50,178 bases of DNA from Leptotrichia sp. oral taxon 879 str. F0557 (GCF_000469385.1 NZ_KI271289.1:39071-89248); one strand, 5' to 3'. Positions 9,893 to 19,449 are shown, counted from the stretch's first letter. Translations and numbers: made by a program. Notes: a model not told the origin generated them from the letters alone.

Positions 9893-10891
9893 ATGTCAAT
9901 TTCTTATAAAGATTCGGGAGTAGATAAAGAAGAAGGGTATAAAAGTGTAGAAAAAATAAAAAATGGTGCCAAAAGCACATATAATGCCAATGTTATGAAT
10001 GATTTGGGAAGTTTCGGAGCTTTATACAAACTTGGAGATTATAAAAAGCCTGTGCTGGTTTCTGGAACTGATGGAGTTGGGACAAAATTAAAAGTTGCAT
10101 TTGAAACAGGGATTTACAACACAGTAGGAATAGACTGCGTAGCAATGTGTATAAATGATATTTTATGTCACGGAGCGAAACCGTTATTTTTCCTAGATTA
10201 CTTAGCTTGCGGGAAATTAGATTCAAATGTGTCGGCTGAAATTGTAAGCGGAGTTGTGGAAGGATGTTTGCAGTCAGAAGCTGCCTTAATTGGTGGAGAA
10301 ACGGCTGAAATGCCAGGATTCTATACTCCAGGAGAATATGATATTGCAGGATTTGCAGTAGGGGCGGTAGAAGAGGACCAAATTGTGAATGGTTCAGATG
10401 TTAAGGAAAGTGATGTTTTAATTGCAATTCCATCAAGCGGAGCTCACAGTAACGGTTTTTCATTAATCAGAAAATTATTTACTGACTTTACTGAAGTTTA
10501 TAATGGAAAAACAATTGGAGAGCATTTATTGACTCCAACAAAGATTTATGTAAAACCAGTTCAGGCTGTAATGAAGGAAGTAAAAATCAACGGAATGGCT
10601 CACATTACTGGTGGAGGACTAATCGAAAATGTTCCAAGAACAATACCTGATGGACTTTGTGCAAATATACAAAAATCAAAAATTCAAATTCACGAGTTAT
10701 TTAAGCACGATGCATTTTCAAGAGTAAGCGAAGAGGAAATGTGGGGAACATTTAATATGGGTATAGGATTTGTATTGATTGTAGACGCAAAAAATAAAGA
10801 AAAAGTAATTGAAATTTTAGGACAAAATGGTGAAAATGCTTATGAAATCGGACATATTGGAAAAGGTGATGAAAAAATATGTCTAAAATAA
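9893..10891 (+). CDS. purM: Phosphoribosylformylglycinamidine cyclo-ligase (AIR synthase)
   Basis: 332 residues. It closes the imidazole ring: FGAM + ATP gives AIR. Motifs: SYKDSGVDKEEGYK at the N-terminus, SGTDGVGTKLK, GIDCVAMCINDI, LIGGETAEMPGFY and HITGGGLIENVPR. An AGGAGG SD lies 7 bases upstream. The last 13 bases overlap purN, which points to coupled translation. Confidence 0.97.
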   Translation: MSISYKDSGVDKEEGYKSVEKIKNGAKSTYNANVMNDLGSFGALYKLGDYKKPVLVSGTDGVGTKLKVAFETGIYNTVGIDCVAMCINDILCHGAKPLFFLDYLACGKLDSNVSAEIVSGVVEGCLQSEAALIGGETAEMPGFYTPGEYDIAGFAVGAVEEDQIVNGSDVKESDVLIAIPSSGAHSNGFSLIRKLFTDFTEVYNGKTIGEHLLTPTKIYVKPVQAVMKEVKINGMAHITGGGLIENVPRTIPDGLCANIQKSKIQIHELFKHDAFSRVSEEEMWGTFNMGIGFVLIVDAKNKEKVIEILGQNGENAYEIGHIGKGDEKICLK

Positions 10892-11502
10892 TTGAAAATT
10901 CAAAAAATGATACAGGAAATAAAAAAACGAGGATAGCAGTATTTATATCAGGTTCAGGCTCCAATTTACAGTCAATAATCGACAATATCGAAAACGGCAA
11001 CTTAAACTGTGAAATTTCCTACGTTATTGCTGATAGGGAATGCTTTGGACTGGAAAGAGCTGAAAAACATGGGATAAAAAGTATAATGCTCGATAAAAAG
11101 TTATTTGGAAAAAATTTATCAGATGAAATAAACGCTATTTTGGAAAACGATACAGAAAGAACAGATTACATCGTACTTGCAGGCTATCTTTCAATCTTAT
11201 CAGAAAATTTCATAAACAAATGGAATCGTAAAATTATAAATATTCATCCGTCACTTCTCCCAAAATACGGTGGAAAAGGAATGTACGGAATAAAAGTCCA
11301 CGAAGCTGTAATCGCAAACAAGGAAAAAGAAAGCGGCTGCACCATCCATTTTGTAGACAATGGAATAGACACAGGAGAAATTATAACAAATGTGAAAGTG
11401 CCTGTTTATGAGAATGATACGCCTGAAATTTTGCAAAAGAGAGTGCTGGAAAAAGAGCATATTCTGCTAATAGAAGGGATTAAAAAGTTATTAGGACAAT
11501 AA
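10879..11502 (+). CDS. purN: Phosphoribosylglycinamide formyltransferase
   Basis: 207 residues. It transfers the formyl group from 10-formyl-THF to GAR. The N-terminal ISGSGSNLQSII is the phosphate-binding loop; NIHPSLLPKYGGKGMYG carries the conserved Asn/His of the active site and VDNGIDTGEII the conserved Asp. The start lies inside the end of purM (13-base overlap). It is the last purine gene of this block; purH and purD do not follow. Confidence 0.96.
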   Translation: MSKIIENSKNDTGNKKTRIAVFISGSGSNLQSIIDNIENGNLNCEISYVIADRECFGLERAEKHGIKSIMLDKKLFGKNLSDEINAILENDTERTDYIVLAGYLSILSENFINKWNRKIINIHPSLLPKYGGKGMYGIKVHEAVIANKEKESGCTIHFVDNGIDTGEIITNVKVPVYENDTPEILQKRVLEKEHILLIEGIKKLLGQ

Positions 11503-11529
11503 TTTTAAAAGTAAAGGAATGATTTAAAT

Positions 11530-11682
11530 ATGGATACAGATTATACTATTTTGGTTATATTAACATATATCATGATAATTATTGGAGGAGTAGCTGGAAT
11601 AGGATTAATAGTTGCTTTTTTTAGAAAATTAGGAAAAATTGAAAGTAAGGATAAGTTAGAAGAAGAAAAATTAGATGATTGA
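11530..11682 (+). CDS. Small single-span membrane protein
   Basis: A 50-residue ORF: MDTDYTILV, one glycine-containing membrane span (about residues 7-31, with IIIGGVAGIGLIVAFF), then RKLGK and an acidic Lys/Glu tail. AAGGA lies 11 bases upstream. The span followed by positive charges predicts a cytoplasmic C-terminus. It stands in tandem with a similar smaller ORF at 11713. Function unknown. Clean coding properties and the SD make it plausible, but comparison with relatives is needed to prove it. Confidence 0.5.
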   Translation: MDTDYTILVILTYIMIIIGGVAGIGLIVAFFRKLGKIESKDKLEEEKLDD

Positions 11683-11712
11683 TTTTAGAAAGATTTGGAG
11701 GTAAACTATAAT

Positions 11713-11820
11713 ATGGAAGAAATATTAGTAATTGCTGCTATGATTGCAGGAGGATTAACTGGATTTTTAATGGTGAAATTTATTCAGAAAAAATTAAAGG
11801 ATAAAAATAAGAATAATTAG
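11713..11820 (+). CDS. Small single-span membrane protein
   Basis: A 35-residue ORF: MEEILVIAAMIAGGLTGFLM, then VKFIQ and a Lys-rich tail. GGAGG lies 11 bases before the ATG. It is built like the product of 11530-11682 (short N-terminus, Gly-containing span, basic tail), so the two may be a duplicated pair or two subunits. Function unknown. Confidence 0.45.
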   Translation: MEEILVIAAMIAGGLTGFLMVKFIQKKLKDKNKNN

Positions 11821-11920
11821 AAGGCATGAAAGTAAAAATAGATACATGGCAATATTCTAGATAAGTTAAATATTACTGTAATTCCGAGAAATAGAGGAAA
11901 AAAACTGAAAGGAGATGAAA

Positions 11921-12694
11921 ATGAAACCTACATTTTTAATTTTGATGCTGTTAATTTTTAGTTTTTCGATAAGTTATGGAGCAAATGGCAATGAGGAATT
12001 TGAAAAGGGAAATAATTATATTAATCAAAAAAAATACAATGAAGCTGAAAAATATTTTTTAGAAGCATTGAAAAAAGGGAATCCAAACGCTTATAATGCT
12101 CTAGGCTATTTATATTCTGTTCAAGGTAAATTTCAAAAAGCGGAATATTATCTTTTGAAAGATTTAGAAAATACCAAAGATGAAAAATTAAAAGAAAGAA
12201 TGAAAATAAATTTGGCATATATTTATATAAAACAAAATAAAGAAAAAGAGGCAGAAAAAATATTAAGAACTATTAAAAATAATGATATAACAATTTTTAA
12301 AATGTTAGCCAATTTTTATTATGACAATCAAAATTATGAAAAAGCAGAAGAATTTTTTAAAAAAGCATTAGCAAAAGGAGATAAAGTCTCAATAAATAAT
12401 ATTGTAGTAATTTCGATTAAACGTAGAAATATAACTGATGAAATTAAAAACTTAATAAAAAAAGAATATGAAAATGGTAATATTTATGCTTATGGATATT
12501 ATGGAACAGAAAAAATAAAGGATGGAAGTCTTGAAGAAGGAGAAAGAATTTGTAAATTAGGCATACAAAAAGGTGATCCTAGTTCGTATTTGTGTATGAG
12601 TGTATTTTATGAGAAAAAAGGCAACAAAACTAAATCGAAAGAATTATTTGAGAAATATAAACTAGAAATGAGTAAATTAGAAGATAAACTATAA
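11921..12694 (+). CDS. Exported TPR-repeat protein
   Basis: 257 residues from the ATG at 11921. That start is 6 bases after GGAG, while the ATG at 11915 abuts it and is unlikely. A signal peptide (residues 1-19) probably ends at SYGA. The rest is made of TPR/Sel1-like helical pairs: YNEAEKYFLEALKKGNPNAY, FQKAEYYLLKDLEN, NYEKAEEFFKKALAKGD, and a last unit with GDPSSYLCMSVFYEKKG. TPR proteins act as binding scaffolds; the partner here is unknown. Transcribed in the same direction as the small ORFs upstream. Confidence 0.8.
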   Translation: MKPTFLILMLLIFSFSISYGANGNEEFEKGNNYINQKKYNEAEKYFLEALKKGNPNAYNALGYLYSVQGKFQKAEYYLLKDLENTKDEKLKERMKINLAYIYIKQNKEKEAEKILRTIKNNDITIFKMLANFYYDNQNYEKAEEFFKKALAKGDKVSINNIVVISIKRRNITDEIKNLIKKEYENGNIYAYGYYGTEKIKDGSLEEGERICKLGIQKGDPSSYLCMSVFYEKKGNKTKSKELFEKYKLEMSKLEDKL

Positions 12695-12802
12695 AAAAAT
12701 AAAAAGTAGATTTTATTAATAAAGTAGTTAGCATTTGTAATAAGATTCTATTTCAATTTGGAATATAAACAAGACAATAAAAATTTAAGAACGGAGTGGA
12801 AA

Positions 12803-13351
12803 ATGAAAAAAATAATACTATCATTATTCTTAATATTATCAATTTTATCTTTTCCAAAAGAGAAAAAAGTTTATATGCCGAAAGTGGTTATAACTGTAAT
12901 GGATGATAATTTCAAAAATCCTATTGCAAGAACTGTAGAGCAAAGCGGAGTGTTAACAAAAGCTCTATCATTAGGAGACATGGTTACTTTTAGATATAAA
13001 AGTGATGAGAAGAAATTTGCAGAAAAGTTGATAGAAGAAATTTGGAGAATGAACAAATCTCTTCCAAATAAATTAACTTTTTTGATAGAACAAAACGAAG
13101 AAAATACTATGGTTCAGATTTTACAACTGTTAAAAAAATATAGATATAGAGGTAATGCTGAAGTAATTGAACTGTCATATCAAAAGAATGCTAAAATTTT
13201 GGAACAGACAAGTAAAAATGGCTGGGAATATAATCAATATTCTGATTTAAAAGATGTGGCAGGAGAAGTGGAAATTGGAGGCGTAAAATACAATAAAAAT
13301 GAATATGTCGCAACACTTTTTATGCAAAAATATGATAATGTAAAAAGGTAA
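12803..13351 (+). CDS. Putative exported protein of unknown function
   Basis: 182 residues from the ATG at 12803, with GGAG 6 bases upstream; the longer reading from 12758 has no SD. Residues 1-17 (MKKIILSLFLILSILSF) look like a signal peptide, without a clear cleavage site. The mature part is mixed helix/strand and begins KVVITVMDDNF. No known motif. It ends 108 bases before the converging malQ gene, with a shared terminator between. Confidence 0.6.
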   Translation: MKKIILSLFLILSILSFPKEKKVYMPKVVITVMDDNFKNPIARTVEQSGVLTKALSLGDMVTFRYKSDEKKFAEKLIEEIWRMNKSLPNKLTFLIEQNEENTMVQILQLLKKYRYRGNAEVIELSYQKNAKILEQTSKNGWEYNQYSDLKDVAGEVEIGGVKYNKNEYVATLFMQKYDNVKR

Positions 13352-13372
13352 ATTTTTTAATAAGTGTAATAA

Positions 13373-13419
13373 AAAATAGAGAGTTTTTTGAATAATATTT
13401 TCAAATTTCTCTCTATTTT
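13373..13419. terminator. Bidirectional terminator
   Basis: A perfect 11-bp stem, AAAATAGAGAG (13373-13383) / CTCTCTATTTT (13409-13419), has an inner TTTGAA/TTCAAA pair. It lies between the converging 12803 gene and malQ and has U-rich ends in both directions. Confidence 0.75.
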
Positions 13420-13458
13420 ATTTATCATAAATTGTATAATTTCAAAAAAGTTTTCAAA

Positions 13459-14949
13459 TTATCTTGAATAAACTTTTGTTAATTTAGCAATTTTTTCAGC
13501 TAATTCATCAGTTAATACACCATCTTTTAATCTCCATTGCCAGTTTCCGCTAGCAACTCCAGGAGTATTGATTCTAGCTTCACTTCCTAATCCTAGGAAA
13601 TCTTGAATTGGAGCGATTGCCATGTTTGCAACAGAACTCCACGCACCTCTTATTGCATCCCAATGGATATTATCGTCAGTTTGTGAATTTAAATAATCTC
13701 TTGCAAATTGTTTATCTTTATCTTTTGCTTTTGTAAACCATCCGATTAATGTATCATTATCGTGAGTTCCAGTATAAACTACACAGTTTTTTGTATAAGT
13801 ATGAGGCAAGTAGTCATTTTCTTCTTCTGAATCAAATGCAAAACCTAAGATTTTCATTCCAGGAAATCCAGTTGCTTCTCTCAAATCAATAACACCTTGT
13901 GTCATTAATCCCAAGTCTTCGGCAATAATTGGTAATTCTCCCAATTCTTCCTTTATTTTATTAAATAAGTCAATTCCAGGTCCTTTTACCCATTGACCAT
14001 TTATTGCAGTATCGTCTCCATAAGGAACTGCCCAGTATGCTTCAAATCCTCTGAAGTGGTCAATTCTTATGATGTCGCAAGTAGAAAGGTTAGCTCTAAC
14101 TCTGTCTACCCACCATTTGTAGTTTAACTCTTTTAATTTATCCCAGTCGTATAGAGGATTTCCCCAAAGCTGTCCTGTGGCACTAAAATAATCAGGCGGA
14201 ACACCAGCTACTTTAACAGGTTTTAGTTCAGGATCGAAAAGGAAAATTTCTGGATTTGCCCATGCGTCAGAACTGTCTACTGCAACGAAGATTGGTATAT
14301 CTCCAATTATTTTAATTCCATTATCATTAGCATATTTTTTTACATTGTTCCATTGATCGAAAAAAAGGCATTGAATAAAGTTATTGTATTCAACTTCATC
14401 AGCTAATTCCTCTCTGTATTTATTAATAGCGGCTTCTTCTCTAACTTTAATATCGTGCGGCCATTCAGTCCAAGGAAGTCCATTAAAGTGGTTTTTTAAA
14501 GATATAAACAAGCTGTAATCATTTAACCAATCGCTATTTTCAGCTTTAAAAGTTTCTAATTTTCTTTTTAAATCATCGTTTCCATTAGCTTTAAAATTTT
14601 CAAATGCTTTTCTTAGTAAAGGATATTTTTGATTATAAATAGCACCATAATCAACATATTCCTTATTATCACCAAAATTAATATCTTTCAAATCTTCCTC
14701 AGATAATAAATTTTGCTCAATTAATAAGTCAAAATCAATCAGATATGGATTTCCAGCGAATGTCGAAAAACATTGATAAGGTGAATCACCGTATCCAGTC
14801 GGCCCAAGCGGGAAAATTTGCCATAATTTTTGATTTGCTTTTTTTAGGAAATCTACAAATTTATATGCTTCCTTTCCTAAACTTCCAATTCCATATTTTC
14901 CAGGAAGTGAAGTAGGATGTAACAAAATACCAGAACTTCTCTCAAACAT
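13459..14949 (-). CDS. malQ: 4-alpha-glucanotransferase (amylomaltase)
   Basis: 496 residues from the ATG at 14949, which has AAGGAGG upstream (the longer reading from 14982 has none). GH77 enzyme that transfers alpha-1,4-glucan chains and helps use maltodextrins. Motifs: SSGILLHPTSLPGKYGIGSLG at the N-terminus, GDSPYQCFSTFAGNPYLID, IIRIDHFRGFEAYW with the nucleophile Asp, IIAEDLG with the acid/base Glu, and TGTHDNDT. It stands alone, but its promoter region shares a 15-nt motif with the alpha-glucoside PTS gene, which suggests common control. Confidence 0.96.
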   Translation of the reverse strand: MFERSSGILLHPTSLPGKYGIGSLGKEAYKFVDFLKKANQKLWQIFPLGPTGYGDSPYQCFSTFAGNPYLIDFDLLIEQNLLSEEDLKDINFGDNKEYVDYGAIYNQKYPLLRKAFENFKANGNDDLKRKLETFKAENSDWLNDYSLFISLKNHFNGLPWTEWPHDIKVREEAAINKYREELADEVEYNNFIQCLFFDQWNNVKKYANDNGIKIIGDIPIFVAVDSSDAWANPEIFLFDPELKPVKVAGVPPDYFSATGQLWGNPLYDWDKLKELNYKWWVDRVRANLSTCDIIRIDHFRGFEAYWAVPYGDDTAINGQWVKGPGIDLFNKIKEELGELPIIAEDLGLMTQGVIDLREATGFPGMKILGFAFDSEEENDYLPHTYTKNCVVYTGTHDNDTLIGWFTKAKDKDKQFARDYLNSQTDDNIHWDAIRGAWSSVANMAIAPIQDFLGLGSEARINTPGVASGNWQWRLKDGVLTDELAEKIAKLTKVYSR

Positions 14950-15002
14950 TTCTATATCCTCCTTAAAATTATTAATAATCAAATTTTTCTCTTCTCATAC
15001 TA

Positions 15003-15047
15003 AATATACTATATTTTATGCCAAAAGTCAACATATACGTAAATGTA
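15003..15047 (-). promoter_or_regulatory. malQ promoter with candidate operator
   Basis: On the minus strand TTGACT (15026-15031), a 17-base spacer and TATATT (15003-15008) form a good sigma-70 promoter. One base upstream of the -35 is ATATACGTAAATGTA (15033-15047, written on the plus strand), identical to the sequence touching the -35 of the PTS promoter at 22217-22231. Confidence 0.65.
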
Positions 15048-15115
15048 AAATTGTTAAAATTTGGAAAAGTATTGTAAGTATTGAAAATAAAGTATTTTTG
15101 AAGATTTAATAATTT

Positions 15116-15685
15116 TTAGTTTTTAAGATTACTTAGGCTTTCTATAAGTTTGTTGAAACCTAGCGTAAGAGCTTCAAGAATTTCTTTGTTCTTTTCATCC
15201 TGCCCGTCAATTTTCCATTTTCCATCCACTTTTTTTAGAACGACATCTATATTTTTTTCGCTAAATTTCAAGTCTTTTGAATTTATTTTTTCTAAAAAGA
15301 ATTTTACTGTAAATTCTTCGCCCATTTTTGTTAGTTCTTCATCGCTTTTTCCTAGATTTGCAGCTTGTATTGATAGTCCCTTTTGTAGAAATTCAGGGAA
15401 ATAAGAACTTAAATCGGGAGATTTTATGTCAAGGTTTACAGTTGCTTTATCGCCTTCTACTTTTGTGTTTTTTACTTTATAGCTTAATTTTTTGTAACCT
15501 TCCCTCATAATTTTTGCAGAATCATCATTGTCTAGTGTCTCAGAACTGGAATATAATTCCTGTATTTTCTTTTCATCTCCACTTTGAAGAGCTTTTAATG
15601 CAGTTTCAAGATCTTTTTGCGGTTGTGGAGTTCCGCAGCTCAATACAAATAGTAACATTGTTAAAATGAGTAATAATTTTTTCAT
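15116..15685 (-). CDS. Putative lipoprotein (DUF4878-like)
   Basis: 189 residues from the ATG at 15685, which has GGAGG upstream. MKKLLLILTMLLFVLSC gives a lipobox LSC with Cys17. The start of the mature part, LETALKALQSGDEKKIQELY, then a two-strand region and a VVLKKVDGKWKID strand near the C-terminus, resembles DUF4878/NTF2-like lipoproteins. That family link is a judgement by eye. Monocistronic; function unknown. Confidence 0.7.
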   Translation of the reverse strand: MKKLLLILTMLLFVLSCGTPQPQKDLETALKALQSGDEKKIQELYSSSETLDNDDSAKIMREGYKKLSYKVKNTKVEGDKATVNLDIKSPDLSSYFPEFLQKGLSIQAANLGKSDEELTKMGEEFTVKFFLEKINSKDLKFSEKNIDVVLKKVDGKWKIDGQDEKNKEILEALTLGFNKLIESLSNLKN

Positions 15686-15875
15686 TAATTTCCTCCATGT
15701 TAAAGATTTTACGGTAGTCATCATCAATTTTTCAATAAGGAAAAATGGGCATACCTTAAATCATAATAACATTTTTTTAAACTTTGTCGATAAAAATTTG
15801 AAATAAAAAAGGCAAATGGAGTACGAATTTTTGACGTTTGAGAAAAAAATTAATGAAATTTAATAGTGAATATGT

Positions 15876-15956
15876 TATAATTAAAGCGATTATTTAAAGT
15901 ATTCTTAGTTTTAGGCTATGAAAAATATTGACATTTAAATTAAATTGCTGTAATTT
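15876..15956 (+). promoter_or_regulatory. Promoters upstream of the Hsp70 gene
   Basis: TTGACA (15928-15933), 17 bases, TAATTT (15951-15956) is a strong candidate. A second -10 (ATGTTATAAT, TATAAT at 15876-15881) lies further up. No CIRCE (TTAGCACTC...GAGTGCTAA) is present, so HrcA control is not indicated. Confidence 0.6.
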
Positions 15957-16009
15957 TTATATTTATAGAAAAAATAGTAAAAAAGGATGAAATGAAGGGA
16001 GAATTGAAA

Positions 16010-17662
16010 ATGTCAAAATACGTTTTTGGAATTGATTTGGGAACAACTTATTCCTGTATAGCCCGTGTAGATGATACAGCAAGGGCTGAAGTAATTAAAA
16101 ATAATGATGGAGATAATATAACGCCGTCTGTGGTTGAATTTGACGGAGATAATGTTATTGTAGGTTCAGATGCGAAATCTGAGGCAGTTTTAAATCCCGA
16201 AAATACGATAATGCTTGTAAAAACACTTATGGGAAAGACAGATTTTGCAATTAATTATAACGGGGAGGACAAGACTCCTGAAGAAATATCGGCATTTATT
16301 TTAAGAAAATTGACACAAGATGCTTCGGAACAGCTTGGCGTGGAAGTTAAGGATGTTGTGATAACTTGTCCAGCCTACTTTGGAACAGCAGAACGTACAG
16401 CAACTAAAAATGCAGGAAAAATCGCAGGACTTAACGTACTGGAAATCATAAGCGAGCCGACAGCGGCGGCACTATACTATGGGTGTGCAAAGGAGCAGGA
16501 TGAAAAGACAATTCTAGTTTATGATTTAGGAGGCGGAACTTTTGATGTTACGATTATGCGTATCAGTTCTGATAAAATTCAAGTTATCTGTTCAGACGGA
16601 GATCACGATTTAGGTGGAAAAAACTGGGATGAAGTATTGATAGAATATCTTTCTGACCAATTTGTGAAAAAAATAGGTTATGATATTGAGTTTGACGAAT
16701 ATGCAAAACAGGATTTGCGATTGAAGGCAGAAAAAATAAAAAAACAACTAACTTCACGAAGCCAGGCTGGAGATTTACTGGAAGTTATGGGGAACAGGGA
16801 AAAAGTCTCTATAACTAGAGATGAATTTGAAGAAATAACTTCTACATTGCTAAATGAAACTTTGAAAAAAACGAAAGAAGTAATTGATGTAGCTAAAAGA
16901 AAAGGATATGAAAAAATAGATGAAATACTTCTTGTAGGTGGCTCTACAAGAATGCTACAGATAAAAAGGGCATTGACAGAAAACTTTGGAGAAATAGAAA
17001 TAAAAATTCTTGAGCCAGATGAAGCTGTTGCAAAGGGAGCGGCAATTCATGCTGTAAATGTTTATGTGAATAATCAGAAGAGCCTTGCAGGACAAGACTT
17101 TGAATCCGATACGGAAGTAAAGGTAATGGTTAATGGAGATGAAAAGGAATTAAAAGCAAAAGACTATAAGGAAGATTTGACATTCTCCCCTGAAATGATG
17201 GGAATAGGTGGAAATACAAGAGAAATTGTTATTGCGACAACAAAGAGCTTTGCAGTAAAAGTTGAAAATAAAGATGGGGTTAAGAGCTGTTTTAATATGA
17301 TTGTAAAAAATGAGCCTATGCCAAGCGGAATTTTAGAAGTTTCTGGAAATTTTACGACGCTTAATGATAATCAAGAGACAGTCGATATAGAAATTTATGA
17401 AAATGACTATATGGATAAGTATTTTGATGTAGATGAAGACTTAAAAATAGGTAATGCAATATTGGAACTGCCTGAAAACCTTCCAGCAGGCTCTCTAGTA
17501 GAAATAACTCTTAAACTTAATAAAGAAGGAATTTTGGAAATAAGAGGAAAAGATAAGACTGGAAACAAAGAAGTAAATGTAAAATTAGAAACAAAAAGCG
17601 TAATATCTAGGGAAAAATTAGAAAAATTGACAAATAAATCACGAGGAATTGCAGTACTTTAA
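16010..17662 (+). CDS. Hsp70-family chaperone without lid domain
   Basis: 550 residues from the ATG at 16010 (AAGGGAG 8 bases upstream); an ATG at 15992 is possible. The ATPase domain is complete: FGIDLGTTYSC at residue 4, VYDLGGGTFDV near 175, LVGGSTRM near 308. DnaK has about 610-640 residues; here a short beta-sandwich-like region follows residue 380 and the helical lid appears to be missing, as does the usual EEVD-like or disordered tail. There is no dnaJ or grpE beside it, so this is a specialised Hsp70, not the housekeeping DnaK. The next gene encodes its likely partner. Confidence 0.9.
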   Translation: MSKYVFGIDLGTTYSCIARVDDTARAEVIKNNDGDNITPSVVEFDGDNVIVGSDAKSEAVLNPENTIMLVKTLMGKTDFAINYNGEDKTPEEISAFILRKLTQDASEQLGVEVKDVVITCPAYFGTAERTATKNAGKIAGLNVLEIISEPTAAALYYGCAKEQDEKTILVYDLGGGTFDVTIMRISSDKIQVICSDGDHDLGGKNWDEVLIEYLSDQFVKKIGYDIEFDEYAKQDLRLKAEKIKKQLTSRSQAGDLLEVMGNREKVSITRDEFEEITSTLLNETLKKTKEVIDVAKRKGYEKIDEILLVGGSTRMLQIKRALTENFGEIEIKILEPDEAVAKGAAIHAVNVYVNNQKSLAGQDFESDTEVKVMVNGDEKELKAKDYKEDLTFSPEMMGIGGNTREIVIATTKSFAVKVENKDGVKSCFNMIVKNEPMPSGILEVSGNFTTLNDNQETVDIEIYENDYMDKYFDVDEDLKIGNAILELPENLPAGSLVEITLKLNKEGILEIRGKDKTGNKEVNVKLETKSVISREKLEKLTNKSRGIAVL

Positions 17663-17724
17663 AAATATAAGAATAATTTTAGTTGAGAAAAAATTTTGAT
17701 GTAAAGGAGGAAAAGTAGTAAAAA

Positions 17725-19449
17725 ATGGCAGAAGATAGTCGAATAATAAACAATTGGTACATAATACTTGGGCTTGAATATTATCCAGTTCCTGAAAAAG
17801 ACGAAAAGAAAATAGAAGCAAGAATAGAAGAAAAAAAAAGATACTGGCTATCAAAGGAAAGTGACCCTTTTGATGGTAAAAAATACAGAAAATACAGTAA
17901 TCTCGCAAAAACTGGGATTATAAGGCAAGAAATGCTGGATGAAGCTAGAAGAGAAGAACTGATAAAAGATGCCCAGAAAAAACTATTCGATCCGATAGAT
18001 AATTTTCTGAAATACATAAAAAATACAGAGATTAAAGAAGAAATTGTAAAAGAAATTGCCAAAAGAACACAACGACAGGAAAGTCTAGTAATAGAGAGAA
18101 TAAAAATCAGTGGAAGAAAAATTTTACCTAGTGAATATAACCAAAAATTGTACAAAAATTTTTATGAAAATATTAATAAAAATCAAGATGAATTTTTTGA
18201 ATTTTTGGTATTTGAAAAATATCTTGAAATTTTAGGTAAAATGAATTTGTATGAATTTTTAGTTTCTGAAGGACTGGATATAAAGACGTTGACTCAAAAA
18301 CAAATTGATGAAAAAAGGAAAAATCTGATAAAGTTTGATAATGAAACTTCTGCCAAGAAAAAATTATACAGTGCATGTGAAATAATATTAAAAAGTGAAG
18401 ACAAATTAAAGAAATATGATGAATATTTAAAATATCTCCAGTACTTAAAAGTATTAAAAATACTTGATAGAGCGGAACAAATTTACAATTTGACAGATGA
18501 TAAAATTCCATCTGAAGAATTTATTAACGAAATACAGAAAATTGTTGAAGACAAGGAAGAAGCAAAAAGTATTTTTATAGGATTTTGCAAGGAGAAAAAG
18601 ATACCGTATACTGTCTATAAAAAATCAAGTGGAATGAAAGAATATAAGCAAAATAATAATTCAGGACAGAAAACAGAAAAAGAAGATAGGTATGCTGAAA
18701 AATCAGAAAATCTGTGTATAGAAGCATTAAGAGCGATAAAGGGATCTAGATTTGAAGAAGCTCAAAAATACTTAAATGATGCAAAGTTATACTGGCCTGA
18801 AAATGATTCGATTGAAGTTCTTGAGGAAAAGTTGCAGGAAACAAGGCAGGTATGGATTGAAAACAAAAAAACAGAAAAAGAATCATTGAAAAAGCGAAAA
18901 GTAGTGCATCCAATTAAGAAAAAAAAATCAAATGGACAAAGTCAGAATATAATTATTTTTATAATTATTGCAATAATGTTTTGTGTAATAATTTATTTGA
19001 TTATGTTAAATACGGAAACATCGCAAAGTACGGCAGTAGATGATGGAAATATAGTTCTGGACGGAAAAGCGGAGAAAACAATCTCGCTTGACAAAAATAC
19101 GAGTTTTTATGTTACTGATAATAATTTATACTACAACACTAAAAAAGATGAATACTTGGAAAAGGCAGGGATAAAGGGAAGCAGTAGTTCAGGAGATTAT
19201 GACTTTTTAGTTATCGAAAAATTTCCTAAAAAAAGGTATGACATTCTCTTGAAAAAAGGAGTTAAGGACAGAATATTCAAATTTAGATGCGATGCTAAAA
19301 TAAAAGCTGCAGGAACGACTTTATTTGTTGAGAATCCTGAAGATATAATGATTTACAAGGATAAAAAACAGATGAAAGAAGATAAGCAGCTTAAAAGTAA
19401 TGGGGGATGCTTTACAAAATTTAGAAGTGATATTGAAAGTAAAAATTAG
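17725..19449 (+). CDS. Membrane-anchored protein with J-domain-like N-terminus
   Basis: 574 residues. Residues 10-90 look like a J-domain or relative (NWYIILGLEYYPVPEKDEKK, then a long charged helix and an R-rich helix), but no HPD triad is present. Residues 100-300 are helical, 322-380 resemble a TPR unit (EEAQKYLNDAKLYWPEN). A Lys-rich stretch precedes one membrane span at about 408-428, and about 145 residues follow outside, predicted mainly beta. It lies 62 bases after the Hsp70 gene with AGGAGG before its ATG. A role as the Hsp70's dedicated co-chaperone or membrane tether is inference. Confidence 0.6.
   Translation: MAEDSRIINNWYIILGLEYYPVPEKDEKKIEARIEEKKRYWLSKESDPFDGKKYRKYSNLAKTGIIRQEMLDEARREELIKDAQKKLFDPIDNFLKYIKNTEIKEEIVKEIAKRTQRQESLVIERIKISGRKILPSEYNQKLYKNFYENINKNQDEFFEFLVFEKYLEILGKMNLYEFLVSEGLDIKTLTQKQIDEKRKNLIKFDNETSAKKKLYSACEIILKSEDKLKKYDEYLKYLQYLKVLKILDRAEQIYNLTDDKIPSEEFINEIQKIVEDKEEAKSIFIGFCKEKKIPYTVYKKSSGMKEYKQNNNSGQKTEKEDRYAEKSENLCIEALRAIKGSRFEEAQKYLNDAKLYWPENDSIEVLEEKLQETRQVWIENKKTEKESLKKRKVVHPIKKKKSNGQSQNIIIFIIIAIMFCVIIYLIMLNTETSQSTAVDDGNIVLDGKAEKTISLDKNTSFYVTDNNLYYNTKKDEYLEKAGIKGSSSSGDYDFLVIEKFPKKRYDILLKKGVKDRIFKFRCDAKIKAAGTTLFVENPEDIMIYKDKKQMKEDKQLKSNGGCFTKFRSDIESKN

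Noticed and set aside
11826-11864. 12-codon ORF after the two small membrane proteins
   Set aside because: Too short, with no SD of its own; nothing supports translation.
15728-16009. CIRCE heat-shock operator before the Hsp70 gene
   Set aside because: No TTAGCACTC...GAGTGCTAA or near match; only sigma-70-like promoters are seen.
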